Shown here piece after piece: positions 1-7,226 of a DNA stretch of 33,853 nt. Source of the DNA: Thermoplasmata archaeon (GTDB lineage: Archaea; Thermoplasmatota; Penumbrarchaeia; JAEHCK01); NCBI GenBank assembly GCA_020696345.1, contig JAEHCK010000044.1, positions 1-33,853 on the forward strand, read 5' to 3'. The position numbers and the translations under genes were made by a program. Each line of letters begins with the position of its first letter. The first letter of the stretch is position 1. The notes below the pieces were generated by a model, which worked only from the letters and a program-made list of their open reading frames with translations, was not told where the DNA came from and searched no databases.

Positions 1-8
1 TAAAGTGC

Positions 9-24
9 TTGCCCCTTGGGGCAA
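9..24. repeat. GC-rich inverted repeat at window start
   Basis: TTGCCCC and GGGGCAA (7-bp arms) are separated by TT. The dyad lies in a GC-rich patch at about 5-42 that stands out from the AT-rich surroundings. It could be part of an origin, an element end or an operator. No tRNA or rRNA fold was recognised. Confidence 0.45.
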
Positions 25-60
25 ACGCGCCGCTACGGGTCCAAAAATACATTAGACGTT

Positions 61-106
61 TATCAAATTTCATCCAGAACCTAAAGGATCTGGAATTCAT
101 TTGATA
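61..106. repeat. large imperfect palindrome upstream of the first gene
   Basis: Outer arms TATCAAAT (61-68) and ATTTGATA (99-106) enclose a 4x4 internal loop. Inside it, TCCAGA (73-78) pairs with TCTGGA (89-94), then CC with GG around a TAAA loop. As DNA it is a long operator- or cruciform-like dyad; as RNA it would form a stable hairpin. It lies about 65 nt upstream of the first winged-helix gene. Its function is unknown. Confidence 0.5.
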
Positions 107-130
107 GAGCAACCTATCGGTCACTCAAAA

Positions 131-168
131 AGATATTAAATAAATAAGTTCTGGGTTTTTCAACCCAG
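131..168 (+). promoter_or_regulatory. TATA-like stretch and dyad directly before the winged-helix gene
   Basis: An AT-rich TATA-like stretch (about 131-147) is followed by CTGGGTT (151-157) and AACCCAG (162-168), a perfect 7-bp dyad around a 4-nt spacer. The dyad ends one base before the ATG at 170. Its position between TATA and start suits an operator bound by the DNA-binding protein encoded next, which is inference. As RNA it would also sequester the start region. Confidence 0.45.
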
Positions 169-169
169 T

Positions 170-556
170 ATGAAACAAAACCCAACAAATGAAATCAAGA
201 CTACATTATCTAAAAACAAGCATGTTTGCATGATACTATATGTACTCTCCCAAATCCCCTCATATACTCAGGAGCTGGTAGAAGAACTAGGATATCACAA
301 ATCCAAGGTAGACAAAGCAGTTCTATGGTTGAAAAAGAATCGGCTTATCAAGGTTTTGGATATAAATTCGACCCGAAACGGCGATCTGTATCCGCTTTTG
401 CTTAAGAAAATGAAGAAAATCAAATCTCAGCTGCCCCCTAAAAAAGCCAAACCTGTTTTGAATAACCTAAAATTCTACTTCATCTCACAGAAAGGGGTAA
501 GTTATCTACCATATATCAAGCAGATTTTATTTAAAAAGGTGATCAAAAATGAATGA
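170..556 (+). CDS. winged-helix DNA-binding protein (128 aa)
   Basis: This is a short basic protein. Residues about 18-65 read as a helix-turn-helix: a helix around MILYVLSQIPS, then the pair TQELVEELG / KSKVDKAVLWLKKNRLIKVL, typical of MarR-like winged helices. A segment reading YFISQKGVSYL near residues 103-113 looks like the strand-plus-helix end of such domains. The ATG at 170 follows a perfect dyad and no clear Shine-Dalgarno, so leaderless expression is possible. It is the first gene of a co-directional run of small genes and is the likely regulator of that run, possibly of itself. Lys-rich composition suits DNA binding. The regulated genes are inferred, not shown. Confidence 0.55.
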   Translation: MKQNPTNEIKTTLSKNKHVCMILYVLSQIPSYTQELVEELGYHKSKVDKAVLWLKKNRLIKVLDINSTRNGDLYPLLLKKMKKIKSQLPPKKAKPVLNNLKFYFISQKGVSYLPYIKQILFKKVIKNE

Positions 557-597
557 GAAGAAACAAACCAAATTAGAGGGGGCAAACAACAGATAAA

Positions 598-942
598 ATG
601 GGATTAGAAGAAGAACTAAGCCAGTTCATAGGTACTACCCAATATCATCCATCGACCTTTGGCACGCTGAATATAACAGACGGGGTGCATTATCTAAGAG
701 AAAAGGCAAACTGCTATTGGTTTATGGATGTGATTGAAAGCTATCAACCACAGCTAAAAGGCATTGGTTTCCAAATATGGGGAATAAAGGTCAATGAAGA
801 CAAAACTGCAATGGTTTATTGCAAGGAGGACAGCGATAAAGAGCCAATAACAACTCAAAAGCTGGAATATACTGACTTTCCACTAGATAAGTTCGAGCTG
901 TATTGCATAGATCATGTGGTGCTATTGAAATCTGAGTATTAA
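598..942 (+). CDS. hypothetical protein (114 aa)
   Basis: This is an acidic small protein I do not recognise. It has several Tyr and Trp residues and alternating hydrophobics in the C-terminal half (TAMVYCKED, FELYCIDHVVLLKSEY) that suggest beta strands, and no membrane segment. A strong GAGGGGG Shine-Dalgarno lies about 16-22 nt upstream of the ATG, rather far, so the start is fairly but not fully secure. It is the second gene of the small-gene run, 41 nt after the winged-helix gene and 20 nt before the next. Context suggests a virus- or plasmid-type accessory protein. Confidence 0.5.
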   Translation: MGLEEELSQFIGTTQYHPSTFGTLNITDGVHYLREKANCYWFMDVIESYQPQLKGIGFQIWGIKVNEDKTAMVYCKEDSDKEPITTQKLEYTDFPLDKFELYCIDHVVLLKSEY

Positions 943-962
943 AGAGGTAAGACCCAAATAAA

Positions 963-1352
963 ATGAAAGAAAAGGAAAATACTGATAAAGTACAAGAATT
1001 CCGAATGGAATGTAATAAGTGTGGTATAATTGTAAACCTACAAGGCACAGAAGAGAATTTAGAAAATTGGTTAGATAATCCAGGTTTCATGTGCCCTGGT
1101 CGGCATGTAGAACTAGATCGCCCAAGAAATTATCTTGAGTTCATTGAAGCTGTTGATATTGACCAACCTTATAAATGGGAGCCAAAACCCGATAGAAATT
1201 ATGTGGATATCCATAAAATTAGGGGGCTTGAGCATAGTGGTTATGGTATATTCAAAAACCCTAAAACAGAAGATGTATATGACTATGAAGCCGATGAAAC
1301 TGGGTTAAGACATTATTACCAGATAAATTCTGAAAATAAAAATGAGAGTTGA
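963..1352 (+). CDS. hypothetical protein with possible zinc knuckle (129 aa)
   Basis: The N-terminal third carries CNKCG (residues about 18-22) and later CPGRH (about 44-48), a Cys2 plus Cys/His spacing that could bind zinc. In between is a helical segment with Trp (EENLENWLDNPG). The C-terminal part is acidic and Tyr-rich with no recognised motif. An AGAGGTAAG Shine-Dalgarno lies upstream of the ATG. The stop overlaps the start of the next gene by 11 nt, which implies translational coupling. A zinc-ribbon role in DNA or RNA binding is inference only; I do not recognise the family. Confidence 0.5.
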   Translation: MKEKENTDKVQEFRMECNKCGIIVNLQGTEENLENWLDNPGFMCPGRHVELDRPRNYLEFIEAVDIDQPYKWEPKPDRNYVDIHKIRGLEHSGYGIFKNPKTEDVYDYEADETGLRHYYQINSENKNES

Positions 1353-1632
1353 AGATTTGAAAAAAGATATTAAATTCAATATCGAATATAATGACTATAA
1401 AGAGGGTGAGCCATTCAGATTTGCTAGTCTTACGATGGTGAGAGAGTTTCCACCACTTTATATTGCTGTTGATGTATCAAAGGATTGTTATAGCTTAGAT
1501 TTTCAAAATGGTTATAATAGTTGGACTATTGATGGTTGTGTTGAAGATTATAATAAAGATTTAGATAAACTGGCTAAAAAGTTATTCAATAGACTTGAAA
1601 AAGTTGGTTTAATTAAAGTGGAGATTAAATGA
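1342..1632 (+). CDS. hypothetical protein (96 aa)
   Basis: I do not recognise this small mixed-charge protein. The N-terminal two-thirds alternates charged and hydrophobic residues as in a beta-rich fold. The last about 25 residues (LDKLAKKLFNRLEKVGLIKVEIK) form an amphipathic helix. Its start lies within the previous gene (11-nt overlap), and its stop overlaps the next gene in an ATGA arrangement. It is therefore embedded in a tight translationally coupled run. No membrane segment or signal peptide is seen. Confidence 0.5.
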   Translation: MRVEDLKKDIKFNIEYNDYKEGEPFRFASLTMVREFPPLYIAVDVSKDCYSLDFQNGYNSWTIDGCVEDYNKDLDKLAKKLFNRLEKVGLIKVEIK

Positions 1633-1928
1633 AAGTAGACATTTTATTTTTAGATCAAAAAGTATGCGATTATTACAATTTCATTCCAAAACCAGACTCA
1701 GAAGCAATAAGACCTTCTATTAATGATATAAAATTAACGAACCATACTAAAAAAGCGATTCTAGTTAATGTAAATAATAGTGTCTATTGGATTGCCAAGT
1801 CATTGATACGATCAATCTCCGAAACAGGTGATAACCATTCAATATTCGAGAATGAACCGTACTACGATAAATATATTGACAATATAAAATTAGAATCGAT
1901 TAAAAATGAAGAGAATAACAATGTATAG
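1629..1928 (+). CDS. hypothetical protein (99 aa)
   Basis: This is an unrecognised small protein beginning at an ATGA overlap with the preceding stop; GTGGAG about 10 nt upstream supports the start. It contains ILVNVNNSVYWIAKSLIRSIS near the middle, which may be a strand followed by a helix, and an Asn/Glu-rich tail. It is the fifth gene of the run and overlaps the following ribbon-helix-helix-like gene. Function is not inferable from sequence alone. Confidence 0.45.
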   Translation: MKVDILFLDQKVCDYYNFIPKPDSEAIRPSINDIKLTNHTKKAILVNVNNSVYWIAKSLIRSISETGDNHSIFENEPYYDKYIDNIKLESIKNEENNNV

Positions 1929-2097
1929 TCCAAAAATCAATGAAGAATACATACCATTGCTCTACAAATTAGGGAAAGAACTTCATAAGCCAATGACTTA
2001 TTTAGCCAATGAAGCTGTGAAGGAGTATTTGAATAAATATAAGGATAATTTGGAGGATAAAACTGAAGTGTTGCCTATAAAAAATGAAAATGTCTAA
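1906..2097 (+). CDS. small ribbon-helix-helix-like DNA-binding protein (63 aa)
   Basis: The size and layout fit CopG/Arc-type ribbon-helix-helix proteins: a short N-terminal strand (KRITMYSPKI), a helix (EEYIPLLYKLGKEL), a turn with HKPMT, and a second helix (YLANEAVKEYLNKYK). Such proteins dimerise through the strand and bind operator DNA. The ATG at 1906 overlaps the previous gene by 23 nt; an in-frame ATG at 1921 would shorten the overlap to 8 nt and keep the strand. It sits mid-run, so it may be a copy-number or transcription regulator of the element (inference). Confidence 0.5.
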   Translation: MKRITMYSPKINEEYIPLLYKLGKELHKPMTYLANEAVKEYLNKYKDNLEDKTEVLPIKNENV

Positions 2098-2353
2098 TAT
2101 GAAAATATCAGTACTTGGCCTATTAGGTTTTGGCATAATCCTTTTACTATTAGGAATATTCTCTAACAATTCCGTTCTATGGTGGTTGGGAGTAATAATA
2201 ATAGTATTGTTTATTACATTGGTATTGTTATTAACATTTTTCTTAGGTTTAGTGGTGGGTATATTGAAATATATATCTAAAAAAATAAAAGGAGGTGATA
2301 AATATGGCAGAATCGAAGCTAATGGGGTTTGTGAGAAAAACAAAGAATGGTAA
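2084..2353 (+). CDS. small membrane protein, two TM segments (89 aa)
   Basis: Two hydrophobic segments are clear, about residues 8-26 (ISVLGLLGFGIILLLLGIF) and 31-58 (VLWWLGVIIIVLFITLVLLLTFFLGLVVG), followed by a basic cytoplasmic-type tail. ATGs at 2084, 2090 and 2099 are all possible starts, since the first two lie in the tail of the upstream gene. Its 3' end overlaps the next gene by 50 nt and contains that gene's Shine-Dalgarno. Small two-TM proteins are common in archaeal viruses and plasmids (holin-like or envelope proteins are possibilities), but nothing here decides this. Confidence 0.5.
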   Translation: MKMSNMKISVLGLLGFGIILLLLGIFSNNSVLWWLGVIIIVLFITLVLLLTFFLGLVVGILKYISKKIKGGDKYGRIEANGVCEKNKEW

Positions 2354-2516
2354 TGCTGTGACAGTATCAGTAGACACAGAGGCTTTCAAAAACGCAGAGA
2401 CCTACACAACAAAGGCTGGCAAGAAGTATGTGAGCATGATCATAAACCTCGCAAAGCTACAGCAATTACTCAAAGGCGAAACACAATTCACAACTGTTAA
2501 CCAGATAGTGAGTTAA
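2304..2516 (+). CDS. small basic hypothetical protein (70 aa) with very strong RBS
   Basis: The ATG at 2304 is chosen because a near-perfect GGAGGTGAT lies at 2291-2299; a GTG nine bases upstream falls inside that sequence and is rejected. The protein reads GFVRKTKNGNAV, then TVSVDTEAF, then KAGKKYVSMIINLAKLQQLL: a basic beta-rich N-terminal half and a helix near the end. It resembles a type of short conserved archaeal protein of unknown function, as I recall it, but I cannot name the family. It ends the + strand run just before a terminator-like hairpin. The strong RBS suggests an abundant product, possibly a small nucleic-acid-binding protein (inference). Confidence 0.6.
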   Translation: MAESKLMGFVRKTKNGNAVTVSVDTEAFKNAETYTTKAGKKYVSMIINLAKLQQLLKGETQFTTVNQIVS

Positions 2517-2519
2517 TGG

Positions 2520-2573
2520 ATAGGATTATTGCTCCATTAATATTTATCTTATTAATAATTAATCCTATTTTTT
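2520..2573. terminator. bidirectional terminator-like hairpin between converging genes
   Basis: ATAGGATTA (2520-2528) pairs perfectly with TAATCCTAT (2560-2568); an inner ATTAATA/TATTAAT pairing extends the stem, and a T-run (2568-2573) follows. It begins just after the stop of the + strand gene and covers the TAG stop of the minus-strand NTPase. It could end transcription from both sides. Confidence 0.6.
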
Positions 2574-5306
2574 GGGGTTAGACAACAATCTCAATAAACT
2601 TACAAATTTGGGATTATTTCTCACATTTATAAACTCTGGTTCTTTTTCTATTCTTTCAATGCATCCCTTATCTATCTCATATAATTCTTTAACAATCTTT
2701 AATAAATCTTCGATGTTATCCATTCCTGGATCACACGTTTCAAGTGCTTTATAATACAGTTTGATGCTATCTCTAATTCTCTCCTTTTCTTTATATGCAA
2801 TTCCAAGATTGAGATAAACTATTGCCCTCCTTTCCATTTCATTTTGCTCTAAAATATTCTCTAAAGTACCTATTGCATCATTAAAATTTCCTCTTTTGTT
2901 ATATAATATACCATTGAATAATTGAATGGTTGGTAGACCTAGAGGTGCAACTTCTTTAAAAATTACCATAGCTTCTCTCATTTTTTTTTCAGCCTCATTA
3001 TAAAATCGGTTATCATAAAGACCTTTTTCAATATATATTTCTGAAATAAAACAAAGTATATTACCTATCCATCTTTTTTTATTCTTTCCTTTTAGACTTC
3101 GTAAATCTTTTAAAACTTTGAACAAAGTATCTAAACAATATTTATTTTCCTTAATTCCATATTGTCTCCAATGAGCAAAAATTCCTTGAGCTTTATTTGA
3201 GAACTTAGAAAACTTATTCGTAATAATATCTTTTGCGAATTTTTCCGCTTCCTGAAATAATTCTTCAGCAATGATAAAATTATTTTGAAGATATTCTATA
3301 TATGCAAGATTGTATAATATTCTACCCATATATTTCTCTAAATATTTCATATAACTATTTTGACCAAAAGATGAATTAATGAGTTCTTTTGCTTTTGTTA
3401 ATTGTAATTTACAATTTTCAAAATATATTGAATCTTTTCTGCGGAGCATATCCCCATATTCTGCACGAACCCAGATTGCAATTTCCTTATCATATTTCTC
3501 ATCAGATTTTTCACGATATTCTTGATACTCCAAATATACTTCTAACATATCTGTAAATTTTTCTCTTTGATTTTTACCTTGATATGCTACATGATTATGA
3601 AGTTCCTCAAATGGATTATATTTTTGAATGAGTTCTCTTTCAATCGTAAATATCAATACTAATGAAGATAAATCATACTTTTTATTGCTTTCCCATTTGA
3701 GTTTTTCCATTATTTTTCCTTTTAATCCATCCGATAAATCGTCTTCTTCTGCAGCATCAATAAATAATTTTGCAGTTTGTGGGTGATATTCAATTTTGTA
3801 TCTTCGACTATACTTTTCTTTAGATATTTCGTCCATATCAGTTAATTGTTTTATTATTTCATCATTAAAATCTAACAAGCTAAAAAGAGACACTGGAGTT
3901 GCTATTTCATATTGCCATAATGCACAGATGCAATAAATGATTTCCCTAGCTGAATATGTTTTATTCACAGATTGATCTATTTTTTCCAAATAATCTAATG
4001 CCCTATCTATAACAATTTTAAGAGTTTTTTCCATTCCATATTTCCATCTACTCAAAGCACAACAGATCAATGCCAAATTTTCAAATTCTTCTATAAACTC
4101 TCTTGATTCTTTTTCTATCTCCGTTGTTGGAACTGTTTTGTTCTTTCCTAGTAACCATTGTACAACTTGTTCAATACTCTCTTGCTTTAGGGCAATTTCT
4201 TCTCCATTTGGTTTCAAAAAACAGATAATTTTTTCATAAACTTCATGCCCGACAATAGTATCTCGACTTGTCATAATAAAATTGGATTTACATTTTGATA
4301 GTTGCTTAATTATTTTTAAAGAGAGTGAAGAGCTACGATGAAGATCATCGAGAATAATGAGAGTGTTTTTTTCTATATTTTCGATGTATGATATTTCTTC
4401 ATAGGTCTGTTTTAAAGTCATTAATTCAGATTCTCGTTCTGAAGATAACTCTCCGATGTTTAAATAAAATACAGACATTCTTTTATCTTTTAATCTTTCA
4501 TCTCTTAATCTTTCCCCAATGAATAACGCACCAACACTTTTACCAATAGCTGATTCCCCAATTAACAATAATCGTTTTAGCTCACCATTAATTATTCTTG
4601 ATATAATTTTTTTATCTTCAATATCTCTTGGGAAGCAAACATGTTTTTTTAAATCACGCCATTCCAGTCTTCTAGGCCAACGATTACCAGGATATTTCGG
4701 CTCTTTATTTCGACCTTTACGAAGAGTTTTTTCTATTGTTTTTAAGAATATTAATGGTTTATAATATGTTTCAGTTGCTTTTTCATCAATTTGTGATGGA
4801 TAATATAGAGAAACTCCTTGTCCCTCTTCATTATGTTTAAATTGTAATTTATCCACTAAAACACTATACATTTTCTTTCCAGTTTCTTCAGTAAGAATCT
4901 TAATTAGTGGTTTAGGAGGATCAAATTCATCTTTAAATTCTTCATTCCATATATCTTGGAAATCTCTTAATATTCTCTCAGGTTGTATTCTATGTTCTTT
5001 ATAAATATTTTTAATAGATGTATTAAGTCTCTCTCTTTGACTAATAAACATACACATTTGTACATATAGATCTCTATTTTTAGATAAAAATGGATCATCA
5101 TTACATACTTTTAAGTAAAAGGATTTTTTTTCCTCGCTTAAGCCCTCCCATGCCTTATTGCCTAAATAGAAATCTACTAAATCCTTTTGAATATCTGCAG
5201 GATATGGTTTATGTTTCAGTTCTTTAACTAAACGACGAGTGACTATTAAAATATCCTTTAAAAGGATTGTTTCATCATATTTTGGTGAATTTAACTTATT
5301 AACCAA
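2565..5306 (-). CDS. STAND-type P-loop NTPase with C-terminal TPR-like repeats (913 aa), candidate defence gene
   Basis: The ATPase core has Walker A GESAIGKS (residues about 250-257), Walker B LIILDD (316-321) and a sensor-like FIMTSRD (343-349), as in NB-ARC/STAND proteins. Residues about 1-240 are a helical region with no motif I recognise, the usual place for an effector or effector-associated domain. After about 630 the protein is helical with degenerate TPR-like pairs; the AIVYLNLGIAYKEKERIRDSIKLYYKALE segment near 835 is the clearest. STAND ATPases sense ligands through the repeats and oligomerise on ATP; many are antiviral (Avs and related). The antiviral role here is inferred from its place beside an integrase. 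The start at 5306 is TTG. The frame stays open upstream to 5429 without ATG or GTG and reads protein-like, so the true N-terminus is uncertain. Confidence 0.8.
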   Translation of the reverse strand: MVNKLNSPKYDETILLKDILIVTRRLVKELKHKPYPADIQKDLVDFYLGNKAWEGLSEEKKSFYLKVCNDDPFLSKNRDLYVQMCMFISQRERLNTSIKNIYKEHRIQPERILRDFQDIWNEEFKDEFDPPKPLIKILTEETGKKMYSVLVDKLQFKHNEEGQGVSLYYPSQIDEKATETYYKPLIFLKTIEKTLRKGRNKEPKYPGNRWPRRLEWRDLKKHVCFPRDIEDKKIISRIINGELKRLLLIGESAIGKSVGALFIGERLRDERLKDKRMSVFYLNIGELSSERESELMTLKQTYEEISYIENIEKNTLIILDDLHRSSSLSLKIIKQLSKCKSNFIMTSRDTIVGHEVYEKIICFLKPNGEEIALKQESIEQVVQWLLGKNKTVPTTEIEKESREFIEEFENLALICCALSRWKYGMEKTLKIVIDRALDYLEKIDQSVNKTYSAREIIYCICALWQYEIATPVSLFSLLDFNDEIIKQLTDMDEISKEKYSRRYKIEYHPQTAKLFIDAAEEDDLSDGLKGKIMEKLKWESNKKYDLSSLVLIFTIERELIQKYNPFEELHNHVAYQGKNQREKFTDMLEVYLEYQEYREKSDEKYDKEIAIWVRAEYGDMLRRKDSIYFENCKLQLTKAKELINSSFGQNSYMKYLEKYMGRILYNLAYIEYLQNNFIIAEELFQEAEKFAKDIITNKFSKFSNKAQGIFAHWRQYGIKENKYCLDTLFKVLKDLRSLKGKNKKRWIGNILCFISEIYIEKGLYDNRFYNEAEKKMREAMVIFKEVAPLGLPTIQLFNGILYNKRGNFNDAIGTLENILEQNEMERRAIVYLNLGIAYKEKERIRDSIKLYYKALETCDPGMDNIEDLLKIVKELYEIDKGCIERIEKEPEFINVRNNPKFVSLLRLLSNPKK

Positions 5307-5380
5307 TTTATGCCATTTATCAATATTTGAAGTATTAAGGACAATTCTATCTCGAATTAATATCCCCCAATCGAAGGCCT

Positions 5381-5390
5381 TATAAATATA
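5381..5390 (+). promoter_or_regulatory. TATA box for the 5408 gene (leaderless spacing)
   Basis: TATAAATATA lies about 22-27 nt upstream of the ATG at 5408. Archaeal TATA boxes centre about 25 nt before the transcription start, so the transcript would begin at or next to the ATG. No Shine-Dalgarno is present, consistent with a leaderless mRNA. Confidence 0.55.
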
Positions 5391-5407
5391 CCTTTTTAAG
5401 TAGTAAC

Positions 5408-6001
5408 ATGGTAATAGATAAACTTGAAATTAAGAGATTTAGAGCGGAAAGGGATAGCTATTGGGAATCGGTTACGCCTTGGTATAGCCCAACAAATCAA
5501 GTTCTAGATAGTACTCCTTTCATGTATTCCCGTTTATCAATTATAAATACAATTGAAGAGTTATTAAGATTGTCATCAAATACATCATATATAGTTTCAA
5601 GTGAAATAAAGATTTTAACAGATATTCTGTTAGATGATAATAAAAATAATAATATTAAAACAGCAAAAAATTCAATAGAGATTCACCTACCTATTCATAA
5701 TTGTCTTTATCATAAATTACACAATATTTTTGAGAAACAAATCTTAAATTTACAACTTCCCGATTTTGGTAGAAAATATATTGGGTTTTTATGGAGTTAT
5801 ATTGGTCTCAAAGAACCTATCGATGAGAGGGAACCTAAGTGGTCTCTGAATGTTATTGGTACAATTCCATGTGATAGATTTTTAAAAACTTTAAATAAAA
5901 AGGATGAATATAAAAAATGTCTTTGTCCTAACCAATGGACTCAAGTATGTTCTGAACTTTTAGATATTGTTAAAAATAACTACAATAAAAAGAAACATTG
6001 A
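5408..6001 (+). CDS. hypothetical protein, divergent to the STAND NTPase (197 aa)
   Basis: I do not recognise this protein. It is mostly helical and charged, with no membrane segment. Aromatic-rich stretches occur near the N-terminus (YWESVTPWYSP) and around residues 125-145 (YIGFLWSYIGL, then EPKWSLNVIG). A CLCPNQWTQVC cluster near the C-terminus could bind metal, though three Cys are seen rather than four. The ATG is preceded by a well-placed TATA box. It is read away from the NTPase gene, about 100 bp between starts, and shares its AT-rich composition, so the two may form a functional pair. That pairing is inference. Confidence 0.6.
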   Translation: MVIDKLEIKRFRAERDSYWESVTPWYSPTNQVLDSTPFMYSRLSIINTIEELLRLSSNTSYIVSSEIKILTDILLDDNKNNNIKTAKNSIEIHLPIHNCLYHKLHNIFEKQILNLQLPDFGRKYIGFLWSYIGLKEPIDEREPKWSLNVIGTIPCDRFLKTLNKKDEYKKCLCPNQWTQVCSELLDIVKNNYNKKKH

Positions 6002-6065
6002 ACATCTAATCAAAAATATTTCTTATAAATCCACATTATATGTTTTTTCAGTGTATCTACAGTGT

Positions 6066-6122
6066 GTTCTGGATATATATATTACAGTATTTTTATATAT
6101 TGTTAATGAAAAATAAAGGTGA
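6066..6122 (+). promoter_or_regulatory. promoter and RBS of the 6128 gene
   Basis: The region has GTTCTGGAT at 6066-6074, a TATA-like TTTTTATATATTG at about 6088-6100 and a Shine-Dalgarno AAAGGTGA at 6115-6122, then the ATG at 6128. The GTTCTGGAT word also occurs (reverse strand) in the palindrome at 72-80. Confidence 0.4.
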
Positions 6123-6127
6123 ATTAA

Positions 6128-6445
6128 ATGCACCCAAATGGATATGATGAAAAAAAAAGAAAAAACAATGAAGAATTTATTATTAAGGAATATGTAAAAC
6201 TTATCCTTTTATCATTTGAAAATGAGTTTAAAGAGGATTTTAAAGGGGTAGTCATATCTTATGCTGATGTCAAACCATTGTTATTCGAAATAATTTTATT
6301 AATATTAAAGAGACAAATAAACCATGTTCAAGATGCTTTTGGAAAGCATGGGCGGGAAGTCTTTTTTAAAGAATTAAATAATACAAATAATACAACAATA
6401 AAAACTTTGGTATTTGAAAAAGCCTCTTTTAATCTGAAAGATTAG
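6128..6445 (+). CDS. hypothetical protein (105 aa)
   Basis: This is a Lys/Asn-rich small protein, mostly helical by composition, that I do not recognise. A hydrophobic stretch (KPLLFEIILLILKRQINHVQDAF, about residues 54-76) looks like an amphipathic helix rather than a membrane span because charged residues flank and interrupt it. Start is supported by AAAGGTGA at the right distance. It stands alone between the 5408 and 6522 genes on the same strand. No function can be assigned. Confidence 0.5.
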   Translation: MHPNGYDEKKRKNNEEFIIKEYVKLILLSFENEFKEDFKGVVISYADVKPLLFEIILLILKRQINHVQDAFGKHGREVFFKELNNTNNTTIKTLVFEKASFNLKD

Positions 6446-6497
6446 AATTAAAAAACTTTTTGTAAAAATTTATTGATAAATATTGAAAAGTATCATA

Positions 6498-6507
6498 CTT
6501 AAATATT
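6498..6507 (+). promoter_or_regulatory. TATA-like box before the 6522 gene
   Basis: CTTAAATATT is centred about 20-29 nt upstream of the ATGs at 6522 and 6531. This is the spacing expected for a leaderless archaeal transcript and favours those starts over the TTG at 6483. Confidence 0.4.
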
Positions 6508-6521
6508 CTACAAATAAATTG

Positions 6522-7223
6522 ATGATAAAAATGCTAAAAAATAGTCTAGGTCTAGAAAGTAATAAAACCCTACCTTTCGAATACAAGGGCAGGCTCCGCC
6601 CAGATGAATTCTTATTAAAATGTGATGAAGCTATTAGATTAGAATTAGGCAGGCTCCATATTAAAACACGAGTTTTTGTTATTCCACTTGCTTTACTCTT
6701 TATTAAGTACCATCCTGAGCCTATGACAATAAGAAGGATCTACGATCTTTTGCTTATTAATTATGATAACCGGAATTTTGATGACTTTGAAAATGAGCGT
6801 TATAAGATAAAAAAAGCCGTAAAAATAATGGTTGCAAGGGGATTGATTTTCGCCCAAAGCAGAAACTACTTGTGTTATTTTGACATTTTAAAATTGGATA
6901 GTGATGAACAGCATCTTGAAAAATTCTTCGACAAATCCAATCAGATGCTAGAAAGTACATGCCAGACCTTAAGAGAAACGCCAACAAATAATTATGATTT
7001 TTATAATGAAATCAATTCCAAATCCAAAATATGTATTTCCAGAGAAGGTAACGAATATATCAAACATCAAATCGAAAAGGTTTTGGATATAATAATTGAA
7101 GAATCTGAAGAAAATATAGTAACCGAGACTTATGAATCACTTAAAAAAGGTTCAAATGAAACTCCCAAAGAAATACCATTCTATATCATCCACAAAGTAG
7201 TAAACAGGCATATCATTCTATAA
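6522..7223 (+). CDS. hypothetical winged-helix-like protein upstream of the integrase (233 aa from ATG)
   Basis: Residues around 55-115 (from this start) resemble a winged helix: PEPMTIRRIYDLLL, a spacer, then a basic recognition-type helix ERYKIKKAVKIMVARGLIF. A later segment reading ICISREGNEYIKHQIEKVL resembles the wing-plus-C-terminal-helix end seen in the two other small winged-helix proteins of this window. The frame can be extended to TTG at 6483, but a TATA-like box sits between that codon and the ATG at 6522, so ATG 6522 (or 6531) is preferred. It precedes the integrase by 63 nt; a regulator or directionality factor of the element is possible but unproven. A 10-nt word, GGCAGGCTCC, occurs twice in it. 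Confidence 0.55.
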   Translation: MIKMLKNSLGLESNKTLPFEYKGRLRPDEFLLKCDEAIRLELGRLHIKTRVFVIPLALLFIKYHPEPMTIRRIYDLLLINYDNRNFDDFENERYKIKKAVKIMVARGLIFAQSRNYLCYFDILKLDSDEQHLEKFFDKSNQMLESTCQTLRETPTNNYDFYNEINSKSKICISREGNEYIKHQIEKVLDIIIEESEENIVTETYESLKKGSNETPKEIPFYIIHKVVNRHIIL

Positions 7224-7226
7224 CTA

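Noticed and set aside
1..47. GC-rich start of window considered as the 3' end of a tRNA or as an att site
   Set aside because: No T-loop GTTCAA-type sequence, no acceptor pairing and no second copy near the integrase.
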